Source of the DNA: Gemmobacter sp.
Lineage (GTDB): Bacteria > Pseudomonadota > Alphaproteobacteria > Rhodobacterales > Rhodobacteraceae
Direction of reading: 5' to 3'
Length of the DNA stretch: 64,000 nucleotides
NCBI RefSeq assembly: GCF_034676705.1
Contig: NZ_JAUCBS010000002.1
Location: forward strand, 258,001-322,000
A model generated the notes under the pieces. It was not told the origin of the DNA. It searched no databases and worked only from the letters and a program-made list of their open reading frames with translations. The translations under genes and the position numbers were made by a program. Shown here piece after piece: positions 57,214-64,000 of this stretch; position 1 is the stretch's first letter; every line of letters starts with the position of its first letter.

Positions 57214-58146
57214 ATGGCTGAAAGCCCCGAGAAACCCCGCAGTTTCCAGGAAGTGATCCTGCGGTTGCAGAATTACTGGGCCGCCCGTGGCTGCGCGGTG
57301 CTGCAACCCTATGACATGGAAGTGGGCGCCGGCACCTTCCACCCGGCCACCACGCTGCGCGCGCTGGGGTCGCGGCCCTGGGCCGCCGCCTATGTGCAGC
57401 CCAGCCGCCGCCCCACCGACGGGCGCTATGGCGAAAACCCCAACCGCCTGCAGCACTATTACCAGTATCAGGTCATCATCAAACCCTCGCCACCCGATCT
57501 GCAGGATCTGTATCTGGGGTCGCTGCGGGCCATCGGGCTGGATCCGTCGCTGCACGACATCCGCTTTGTCGAAGATGACTGGGAAAGCCCCACGCTGGGC
57601 GCCTGGGGCCTTGGGTGGGAGGTGTGGTGCGACGGCATGGAAGTGTCGCAGTTCACCTATTTCCAGCAGGTCGGCGGGCATGACTGCAAGCCGGTCTCGG
57701 GCGAACTGACCTATGGGCTGGAACGTCTGGCGATGTATGTGCTGGGGGTGAACCATGTCATGGACATGCCGTTCAACAACCCCGACAGCCCGATCCCGCT
57801 GACCTATGGCGACATCTTCCGCCAGACCGAACAGGAATATTCGCGCCACAACTTCGACGGCGCCGATACCGACAAACTGTTCCGCAACTTTGCCGAGGCC
57901 GAGGCCGAATGCGAACGCCTGCTGGGCTTTGACGCCGCCGATCCGCGCTTTCACGGTCGCGCGAATGTGATGGTCCACCCGGCCTATGACCAGTGCATCA
58001 AGGCCAGCCACCTGTTCAACCTGCTGGATGCCCGCGGCGTGATCTCGGTCACCGAACGGCAGGCCTATATCGGCCGCGTCCGCGCCCTGGCCAAACGCTG
58101 TGCCGATGCCTTTGTCGGCACCGAAGCGGCAGGGGCGGCCCTGTGA
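57214..58146 (+). CDS. glyQ: glycine--tRNA ligase alpha subunit
   Basis: 310 residues. It starts SFQEVILRLQNYWAARGCAV and has the class II signature region PWAAAYVQPSRRPTDGRYGENPNR, then FVEDDWESPTLGAWGLGWEV. It forms the alpha2beta2 enzyme with GlyS. AAGAGG precedes the ATG at 57214; an in-frame ATG at 57184 is less likely. The stop overlaps the next gene as GTGA. Confidence 0.98.
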   Translation: MAESPEKPRSFQEVILRLQNYWAARGCAVLQPYDMEVGAGTFHPATTLRALGSRPWAAAYVQPSRRPTDGRYGENPNRLQHYYQYQVIIKPSPPDLQDLYLGSLRAIGLDPSLHDIRFVEDDWESPTLGAWGLGWEVWCDGMEVSQFTYFQQVGGHDCKPVSGELTYGLERLAMYVLGVNHVMDMPFNNPDSPIPLTYGDIFRQTEQEYSRHNFDGADTDKLFRNFAEAEAECERLLGFDAADPRFHGRANVMVHPAYDQCIKASHLFNLLDARGVISVTERQAYIGRVRALAKRCADAFVGTEAAGAAL

Positions 58147-58598
58147 ACGGACGCACTGCCGCGATTGCCATTGTCGGGTCTGCCATTCTGGGCGGGGCGG
58201 CGATGTATTGGTTGCAGGTCTATGCCTTTTATGACCGGCTGCCCGAAACCTCGGTGCTGCGGGTGACCACCGAAACCGGGGTGCAGCCGCTGTCACTGGC
58301 CGAATTCCAGGGGATCGACGCCACATCCTCGCCGCTGCGCTACCGCGCCTGCGCCCGGCTGGCCGAGATGACCGAGGTGGCCCATGCCACGCCCGCCACC
58401 AACCCCGATCCGCTGACCGCGCCCGGCTGGTTCGACTGTTTCGATGCCGAGGCGATCGGCACGGCAATCAAGCGCGGCGATGCCACCGCCTATCTGTCCG
58501 AACGCGAAATTCATCGCGGGGTGGACCGCCTGATCGCGGTGTTCCCCGATGGCCGGGCCTATGCCTGGCAGCAGCTTAACGGCACCCTGGAGGACTGA
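58143..58598 (+). CDS. DUF6446 family small protein between glyQ and glyS
   Basis: 151 residues from a GTG overlapping the glyQ stop. One N-terminal hydrophobic helix (about 6-24) anchors it; the rest is soluble and has two Cys in RYRACARL and WFDCFDAEA. It is followed 3 bp later by glyS. The protein matches the small DUF6446 type found at this place in Rhodobacterales, judged from family knowledge. Its role is unknown, but its place inside the glyQS operon is tightly kept by overlaps. Confidence 0.72.
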   Translation: MNGRTAAIAIVGSAILGGAAMYWLQVYAFYDRLPETSVLRVTTETGVQPLSLAEFQGIDATSSPLRYRACARLAEMTEVAHATPATNPDPLTAPGWFDCFDAEAIGTAIKRGDATAYLSEREIHRGVDRLIAVFPDGRAYAWQQLNGTLED

Positions 58599-58601
58599 TC
58601 C

Positions 58602-60731
58602 ATGCCGGACCTTCTGATCGAGCTTTTCTCCGAGGAAATCCCGGCCCGCATGCAGGCCCGCGCGCGGGAGGATCTGAAAAAGCTGGTGACCGACGGTCTG
58701 GTCGAGGCCGGGCTGACCTATGCGTCGGCCGGCGCCTTTTCCACGCCGCGCCGGCTGGCGCTGACCGTGCAGGGGCTGACCGCCGAATCCCCCACCCTGC
58801 GCGAAGAACGCAAGGGGCCGCGCACCGACGCGCCCGATGCCGCGCTGCAAGGGTTCCTGCGGTCCACCGGGTTGTCCAAGGACCAGCTGGAAATCCGCGA
58901 CGACAAGAAGGCGCAGGTCTATTTCGCCGTGGTGGCAAAGCCGGGCCGCAAGGCCGCCCCCATCGTGGCCGAAGTGCTGGAAAAAACCATCCGCACCTTT
59001 CCCTGGCCCAAGTCGATGCGCTGGGGCGCCGGGGCGTTGCGCTGGGTGCGCCCGCTGCATTACATCCTGTGCATCCTGACCGATGAATCCGGGACCGAGG
59101 TCGTGGGCCTGGATATCGACGGCATCAAGTCGGGCAACACCACCGAAGGCCACCGCTTCCTGGCGCCGGGCCGCATCACCGTGTCGTCGTTCGACGATTA
59201 CACCACCAAGCTGCGCAGCGCGCGGGTGATGCTGGACGCCACCGAACGCGCCGACCACATCTGGAACCACGCCACCCAGACCGCCTTTGCCCAGGGGCTG
59301 GAAGTGGTGCCCGACGCCGGCCTGCTGGCCGAGGTGTCGGGGCTGGTCGAATGGCCGGTGCCGCTGATGGGGCCGATTGCCGACCAGTTCCTGCACCTGC
59401 CGGCCGAGGTGCTGCAAACCTCGATGCGCGAACACCAGAAGTTCTTTTCGGTGAAAAACCCGAAAACCGGCCGGATCGAGAAATTCCTGACCGTCGCCAA
59501 TACCGAAACCGCCGATCATGGCGCCACGATCCTTGCCGGCAACGGCAAGGTGCTGGCCGCCCGCCTGTCGGATGCCCGCTTCTTCTGGGACAACGACCTG
59601 CGCGAGGCGACGGCAGGCATGGGCAAATGGGCGGATGGCCTGCGCTCGGTCACCTTCCACAACAAGCTGGGGTCGCAAGCGGCAAGGATCGACCGTATCG
59701 CGGCGCTGGCGGGGGAACTGGCCCCGGTGGTCGGCGCCGAACCGGCGCAGGCCGAACGCGCCGCCCGCATCGCCAAGCTGGATCTGCGGTCGGCCATGGT
59801 CGGGGAATTCCCCGAACTGCAAGGCACCATGGGCCGCTACTACGCGCTGGAATCGGGCGAAGAGGCTGCCGTCGCCGATGCCGCCCGCGACCATTATTCG
59901 CCGCTTGGCCCGTCGGACGCGGTGCCGACCGCCCCGGTCTCGGTCGCCGTGGCGCTGGCCGACAAGCTGGATACGCTGGCCGGCTTCTGGGCCATCGACG
60001 AAAAGCCCACCGGGTCCAAGGATCCCTTTGCCCTGCGCCGCGCCGCGCTGGGGGTGATCCGGCTGGTGCTGGCCAATGAGGCCCGCCTGTCGCTGATGGC
60101 CGCGCTGCGCGCTGGCTTGCGCGGCAATCTGGATGCCATCGCCGGGGTGAATGCAGCACTCGAAACGCCTGCCGTGGCCGTTTCCAACTCGCCCGAGGGA
60201 ACGGCGGCGGATCTGCTGGCCTTCATCCACGACCGGCTCAAGGTCTTTCTGCGCGACGAAGGGATCCGGCACGATATCATCGACGCCTGCCTGGCGATGC
60301 CCGGCAACGATGACCTGACCCTGCTCGTCAAGCGCGCCCGCGCGCTGTCGGCGATGCTGGCCACCGAAGATGGCGCCAACCTGATCCAGGGCTTCAAGCG
60401 CGCCAACAACATCCTGACCCAGGCCGAGGCCAAGGACGGCGTGGAATATTCCTATGGCGCCGAGGAGAAATTCGCCGAAGGCCCCGAGGAACTGGCCCTG
60501 TTCGCCGCCCTCGACGCGGCCGAGGCCAGGATCACCCCCGCGATGAAGGCCGAAGATTTCGCCGCCGCCATGGCCGCCATGGCCGCCCTGCGCGCGCCGG
60601 TCGATGCCTTCTTCACCGCGGTGCAGGTCAACAGCGACAACCAGATCGTGCGCCGCAACCGGCTGAACCTGCTCAGCCGCATCCGCGGCATCTGCGGTCA
60701 GGTCGCCGATCTGGCCCGGATCGACGGGTAA
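58602..60731 (+). CDS. glyS: glycine--tRNA ligase beta subunit
   Basis: 709 residues. It starts MPDLLIELFSEEIPARMQ and shows the family marks TPRRLALTVQGL, EGHRFLAPG, the HD-like REHQKFFSV, FALRRAALGVIRL, and an anticodon-binding-like end with NRLNLLSRI. It binds tRNA-Gly and completes the alpha2beta2 synthetase. A 12-bp hairpin follows directly. Confidence 0.98.
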   Translation: MPDLLIELFSEEIPARMQARAREDLKKLVTDGLVEAGLTYASAGAFSTPRRLALTVQGLTAESPTLREERKGPRTDAPDAALQGFLRSTGLSKDQLEIRDDKKAQVYFAVVAKPGRKAAPIVAEVLEKTIRTFPWPKSMRWGAGALRWVRPLHYILCILTDESGTEVVGLDIDGIKSGNTTEGHRFLAPGRITVSSFDDYTTKLRSARVMLDATERADHIWNHATQTAFAQGLEVVPDAGLLAEVSGLVEWPVPLMGPIADQFLHLPAEVLQTSMREHQKFFSVKNPKTGRIEKFLTVANTETADHGATILAGNGKVLAARLSDARFFWDNDLREATAGMGKWADGLRSVTFHNKLGSQAARIDRIAALAGELAPVVGAEPAQAERAARIAKLDLRSAMVGEFPELQGTMGRYYALESGEEAAVADAARDHYSPLGPSDAVPTAPVSVAVALADKLDTLAGFWAIDEKPTGSKDPFALRRAALGVIRLVLANEARLSLMAALRAGLRGNLDAIAGVNAALETPAVAVSNSPEGTAADLLAFIHDRLKVFLRDEGIRHDIIDACLAMPGNDDLTLLVKRARALSAMLATEDGANLIQGFKRANNILTQAEAKDGVEYSYGAEEKFAEGPEELALFAALDAAEARITPAMKAEDFAAAMAAMAALRAPVDAFFTAVQVNSDNQIVRRNRLNLLSRIRGICGQVADLARIDG

Positions 60732-60736
60732 TAGAG

Positions 60737-60775
60737 AATGGGGCGCCGCGGCAGTCCTGCCTCCGGCGCCCCATT
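60737..60775 (+). terminator. glyS terminator hairpin
   Basis: A perfect 12-bp stem AATGGGGCGCCG / CGGCGCCCCATT with a 15-nt loop, starting 5 bp after the glyS stop. The tail is CATCTT rather than a T run, and the intergenic cassette starts inside its 3' arm. Confidence 0.65.
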
Positions 60776-60824
60776 CATCTTGCCAAAAATATCCCACGGG
60801 GGTGCGGGGGTGTGAAACCCCCGC
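60771..60824 (+). repeat. intergenic 3'-end cassette, copy 7
   Basis: CCATTCATCTTGCC, then AAAAATATCCCACGGGGG, followed by the hairpin GCGGGGGT-gtgaa-ACCCCCGC (60804-60824). The hairpin is the same as in copy 1. It lies between convergent glyS and dsbA-like genes. Confidence 0.72.
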
Positions 60825-60840
60825 TTCCAACGCCAGCCGC

Positions 60841-61470
60841 TCAGCCCGCCAGCAGATCGTCCAGCACCTTGGAGAAATCGGCATAGCTCATGTTGCTGTG
60901 CTTCTTGCCGTTGATGACGAACGACGGGGTGGAATCGATGCCGTCGGCCGCGCTGTCCTTCTGGAACTTGGCCACCATCGCCTCGGCCATGGCGCCGTCG
61001 GCCATGCAGGCGTCCAGCGCCTCGTTGGTCAGGCCGGCCTTCAGGCCGATCTTGCGCAGGGCATTCACCACATCCACCGCGCCGCCGACACCCGACCAGT
61101 CGGCCTGTTCGGCATAGAGCATGTCCTGAATGCCGAAATAGCGCATTTCGCCACCGCAGCGCGCCACCATCGCCGCCCACAGGCCGTAGCGGTCAAAGAA
61201 TACTTCGCGGTAGACGAACCTGATCTTGCCGGTGTCGATGTAGTTGGTCTTCAACTCCTTGAACACCCGCGCATGGAAGTTGGCGCAATGCGGGCAGGTG
61301 TAGGACGCATATTCGACGACCGTCACCTTGGCATCGGGATTGCCGATGATCAGGTCGGGCACCTGCGGGGCGGCGGGGGTGGTCTCGGCCAGGGCCGGGC
61401 GGATCAGCCCGGGGATCCCTGCGGCCACGGCGGACAGCGCCACGGCGCCAAGCAGCGTTCTGCGGTTCAT
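60841..61470 (-). CDS. DsbA-family thiol:disulfide oxidoreductase
   Basis: 209 residues. The signal peptide starts MNRRTLLGAVALSA, a twin-arginine-like pattern, and ends near ALAET (about 30). The redox motif is CPHC (Cys59-Cys62) in YASYTCPHCANFH, and the cis-Pro lies in IDSTPSFVING. It probably oxidises or isomerises disulfides in the periplasm. It follows the DUF721 gene by 13 bp on the same strand. Confidence 0.93.
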   Translation of the reverse strand: MNRRTLLGAVALSAVAAGIPGLIRPALAETTPAAPQVPDLIIGNPDAKVTVVEYASYTCPHCANFHARVFKELKTNYIDTGKIRFVYREVFFDRYGLWAAMVARCGGEMRYFGIQDMLYAEQADWSGVGGAVDVVNALRKIGLKAGLTNEALDACMADGAMAEAMVAKFQKDSAADGIDSTPSFVINGKKHSNMSYADFSKVLDDLLAG

Positions 61471-61483
61471 ATATAGTCCTCTC

Positions 61484-62014
61484 TCAGGTGCGCTTGCGGG
61501 ATAGGACGTTCTGCGCCAGCTGCTCCAGGGCACGACGCAGCCCGTCGTCTGCAACATCATGGGCCACGGCCCGCGCCTCGGGGCCCGGTTCGGGCAGCGC
61601 GCGGGGGCCATCGGCCCGGGGGGCGGGGGCGAAATCGGCCTGCCCCTCGGCAAAGCCGGTGGCAGCGGTCTGGGTGATATGGATGCGCGAGATGGCGTTG
61701 TAGCCGTAAACGGCATTCACCCGTTCGCGCAGGCGTTCCTTGCGCATTTCCACCATCGGCGCATGGGCGGGCGACACCAGCAGGGTCAGCGTGGCCCCCA
61801 TGCCTTCGCGGGTATAGCCCACCTTGACCGGCCGGGTGATCGCGGCCAGATCGGCGCCCGCCACCTCGGCCCAATGGGTCAGCAGGCGGGAAACGGCAAA
61901 GCCACGGGTTTCTCCGGCCTTCTGGATCCGGCGCGACATCAGGCCGCCCGCAGGCTCGAACCCGCGCATCCGGCGCGAGGGCAAGGCATCGGGGGTCTCG
62001 GGCTTGCGCGCCAT
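61484..62014 (-). CDS. DUF721/DciA-like protein
   Basis: 176 residues. The central region (about 40-110) matches DUF721: LLTHWAEVAGADLAAITRPVKV, LTLLVSPAHAPMVEM, RERVNAVYGYNAISRIHI. DciA proteins of this family load the replicative helicase DnaB in bacteria without DnaC. A proline/glycine-rich tail follows. The gene is divergent from mutY by about 90 bp and is first in an operon with the DsbA-like gene. Confidence 0.85.
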   Translation of the reverse strand: MARKPETPDALPSRRMRGFEPAGGLMSRRIQKAGETRGFAVSRLLTHWAEVAGADLAAITRPVKVGYTREGMGATLTLLVSPAHAPMVEMRKERLRERVNAVYGYNAISRIHITQTAATGFAEGQADFAPAPRADGPRALPEPGPEARAVAHDVADDGLRRALEQLAQNVLSRKRT

Positions 62015-62101
62015 GGGCGGGGTTTTCCTTGCGGTGTCAGCGGCTATTGTAGCCACGCCTGCGGCTTGTGCCAGACCGCAGCGCGAAAGGGCACTTGAAT
62101 T

Positions 62102-63136
62102 ATGCGTGACAGTTTCGCCAATGACCTGCTGGGCTGGTATGACCGGCACGCCCGCGCGCTGCCCTGGCGGGCGGCGCCGCAGGACCGGGCGGCCGGGGTG
62201 CAGCCCGACCCCTACCGCGTCTGGCTGTCCGAGGTGATGCTGCAACAGACCACCGTGGCCGCCGTGCGCGCCTATTTCGCGCGGTTCACCGAGCTGTGGC
62301 CCACGGTGCAGGCGCTGGCGGCGGCACCGGATGCCGATGTGATGGCCGAATGGGCGGGCCTTGGCTATTACGCCCGCGCCCGCAACCTGCTGGCCTGCGC
62401 CCGGGCCGTCGCCGCGCAGGGCGGGTTCCCCAATACCGAAGCCGCCCTGCGCGCCCTGCCCGGCATCGGCCCCTATACCGCCGCCGCCGTGGCCGCCATC
62501 GCCTTCGACCACCCGGCCGTGGTGGTGGATGGCAATGTCGAACGGGTGATCAGCCGCATCTTCGCGGTGGAAGACCCGCTGCCGAAATCAAGGCCCCGTC
62601 TGGCCGCGCTGGCGGCCACCGTCACGCCCGACCGGCGCCCCGGGGATTTTGCACAAGCCATGATGGATCTGGGCGCCACCATCTGCACGCCGCGCAAGCC
62701 CGCCTGCGGCATCTGCCCGGTAATCGCCCATTGCGAAGGCCGCCGCGCCGGCATTGCCGCCGACCTGCCGCGCAAGCTGGCCAAGCCCGCCAAGCCCACC
62801 CGCCGCGGCATTGCCTATGTCGTGCGGCGGGCCGATGGCGCGCTGCTGCTGGAACGCCGGCCGGACCGTGGCCTGCTGGGCGGCACGCTGGGCTGGCCCG
62901 GCAGCGACTGGGCCGAGGATCCCGCCCCCGCCCCGCCGCTGCCCGCGCCTTGGATCACCCTGAACACCGAGGTGCGCCACACCTTCACCCATTTCCACCT
63001 GATCCTGTCGGTGCAGGTCGCGCAGGTGCCCGTCGGGGCCACGCCCGCCACCGGCAGCTTTGCCACGGATTTCGCACCCTCGGCCCTGCCCACCGTGATG
63101 CGCAAGGTATGGGAGGCGGCGGCGGCGCATCTGTAA
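62102..63136 (+). CDS. mutY: A/G-specific adenine glycosylase
   Basis: 344 residues. Glu44 in WLSEVMLQQT and Asp143 in VVVDGNVERV are the catalytic pair, with the helix-hairpin-helix LPGIGPYTAAAVAAIAF between. The [4Fe-4S] cysteines are Cys195, Cys202, Cys205 and Cys211. The C-terminal Nudix-like domain (about 230-340), which recognises 8-oxoG, has the usual FTHFHL. It removes A opposite 8-oxoG. Confidence 0.97.
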   Translation: MRDSFANDLLGWYDRHARALPWRAAPQDRAAGVQPDPYRVWLSEVMLQQTTVAAVRAYFARFTELWPTVQALAAAPDADVMAEWAGLGYYARARNLLACARAVAAQGGFPNTEAALRALPGIGPYTAAAVAAIAFDHPAVVVDGNVERVISRIFAVEDPLPKSRPRLAALAATVTPDRRPGDFAQAMMDLGATICTPRKPACGICPVIAHCEGRRAGIAADLPRKLAKPAKPTRRGIAYVVRRADGALLLERRPDRGLLGGTLGWPGSDWAEDPAPAPPLPAPWITLNTEVRHTFTHFHLILSVQVAQVPVGATPATGSFATDFAPSALPTVMRKVWEAAAAHL

Positions 63137-63243
63137 CGGCCCGCTGCGGCACTGCGCGCCATTCTCCTGCCGCGATCCTTTGCTATGATCGCCCCGCAAG
63201 GTCAGGCCCAGCCCCATCCGCATGCCTGCCGAAAGGACCGCCC

Positions 63244-64000
63244 ATGCCTGCCCAGCCCACCCGCGGCGCCGACGACATCCGCCGCTTGCGCAATGCCCTG
63301 CCCTTCTGGATCTCGCTTCTGCTGCTGCCGGTGGCCTGGGTCGCGGCAATGGTCGGCGGCTGGGCGGTGCTGCTGCTGCCGCTGTTCGGCTGGGGCATGG
63401 TCAGCGTGCTGGACATCGCGGCGGGGCTTGATGACACCAACCCCGACCCGCAGGTCGGCGAGGGCGATCTGGTCTGGTATCGGCTGATCACCATGATCTG
63501 GTTCCCGATCCAGTTCGTCACCGTCTATGCCTGCCTGTGGTGGGCCACCCATGGCGGGCTGGAGGGCACATGGGAAAAGATCGGGCTGTTCTTTGGCCTT
63601 GGGGTGATTTCCGGCGCGGTCGGCATCGTCTATGCGCATGAACTGCTGCACCAGAAGAACCGGGGCGAACGCTGGCTGGGCGATCTGCTGCTGGCGATGG
63701 TGCTGTATTCGCATTTCCGGTCCGAACATCTGCTGGTGCATCACCGCTATGTCGCCACCCCGCGCGATCCCGTGTCGGCCCGGTATAACGAGGGGTTCCA
63801 CCGATTCTTCCTGCGCGTGCTGCTGACCTGCCCGCCGTCGGCCTGGCGGGCCGAGGCGCAGATGCTGGCGCGCAAGGGGCTGGGGCCGTGGCACATCTCG
63901 AACCCGTTCTGGAAATATGCCGCGTTGCAGGCGGCCATGCTGGCGCTGGCGCTGGTCATCGGGGGCTGGGCGGGCCTGGGGCTGTTCCTGGTGCAGGCCT
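63244..64000 (+). CDS. alkB: alkane 1-monooxygenase (AlkB-type), 3' end off the window
   Basis: 252 residues are present, with the end missing. Several transmembrane segments are visible (for example 22-40, 85-100). Two of the histidine boxes of membrane di-iron hydroxylases are present: HELLHQ (His132, His136) and HLLVHH (His162, His166, His167). The third box, HxxHH near the C-terminus, would lie beyond the edge. It hydroxylates the terminal carbon of alkanes or related chains and needs rubredoxin. It begins about 107 bp after mutY. Confidence 0.92.
   Translation, partial: MPAQPTRGADDIRRLRNALPFWISLLLLPVAWVAAMVGGWAVLLLPLFGWGMVSVLDIAAGLDDTNPDPQVGEGDLVWYRLITMIWFPIQFVTVYACLWWATHGGLEGTWEKIGLFFGLGVISGAVGIVYAHELLHQKNRGERWLGDLLLAMVLYSHFRSEHLLVHHRYVATPRDPVSARYNEGFHRFFLRVLLTCPPSAWRAEAQMLARKGLGPWHISNPFWKYAALQAAMLALALVIGGWAGLGLFLVQA

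Overview
The window is chromosomal DNA from an alphaproteobacterium, most likely a member of the Rhodobacterales (Rhodobacter/Paracoccus-type). The signs are very high GC throughout, tandem cold-shock-domain proteins, a small DUF6446-type gene lodged between glyQ and glyS, dense operons joined by ATGA/GTGA overlaps, and a family of 'CAAATA(T)CCC...CGGGGG' intergenic cassettes. Nearly all of it is coding. There is no prophage, CRISPR array or plasmid backbone. The only mobile DNA is one IS5-family element at 33505-34554, next to a broken RHS gene.

Left part (1-18 kb). A MoxR/DUF4350/DUF4129 cluster runs off the left edge on the minus strand. ahcY, a small methyltransferase and a DUF2853 gene follow on the plus strand. 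From 5.6 to 14.9 kb lies a coherent purine-salvage locus: a phosphoribosyltransferase, a nucleoside hydrolase, an adenine-deaminase-type amidohydrolase, an MTA/SAH/guanine-deaminase-type amidohydrolase, a complete four-gene ABC importer of the PotABCD type, and xanthine/guanine phosphoribosyltransferase (gpt). The context suggests that the importer carries a purine-related solute, not a polyamine. Then come a LysE exporter, fabI, pdxH, a double cold-shock protein, a DUF192 protein and tRNA-Pro(UGG).

Middle part (18-36 kb). glpD and glpK form a glycerol block. A divergent regulatory gap separates an LLM flavin oxidoreductase (minus) from a nine-gene plus-strand acyl-CoA operon. That operon encodes an acyl-CoA synthetase, two acyl-CoA dehydrogenases with complementary missing motifs, a crotonase with one catalytic Glu missing, and a livGFHM importer without a binding protein. 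It ends at a strong UUCG terminator. Beyond it lies an RHS remnant cut at its 5' end and truncated by the IS at its 3' end, then aroC and a queuosine-precursor-type transporter.

Right part (36-64 kb). Between 36601 and 36836 is a compact transcription unit: a TTGACA box, an ideal Shine-Dalgarno, an 18-codon ORF, a nested RNA fold that can sequester that Shine-Dalgarno, and a 12-bp terminator. It ends just upstream of a YcgN-family gene and ltaE. This is the strongest candidate here for an undescribed element. The order miaB - OmpA-like - lipoprotein - phoH - ybeY - ybeX-like follows, then a pseudouridine synthase, another LysE protein, carB, a Ni/Co efflux module (DUF1007 + NicO), a MATE transporter, lipA, a frameshifted aquaporin pseudogene, a trypsin-fold protein that lacks the expected triad residues, glyQ-DUF6446-glyS, a Tat-type DsbA, a DciA-like protein, mutY and an alkB-type alkane hydroxylase cut by the right edge.

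Seven copies of the intergenic cassette are present, six of them just 3' of a gene in the sense direction. Each carries G-run/C-run hairpins, which points to a lineage-specific transcript 3'-end cassette.
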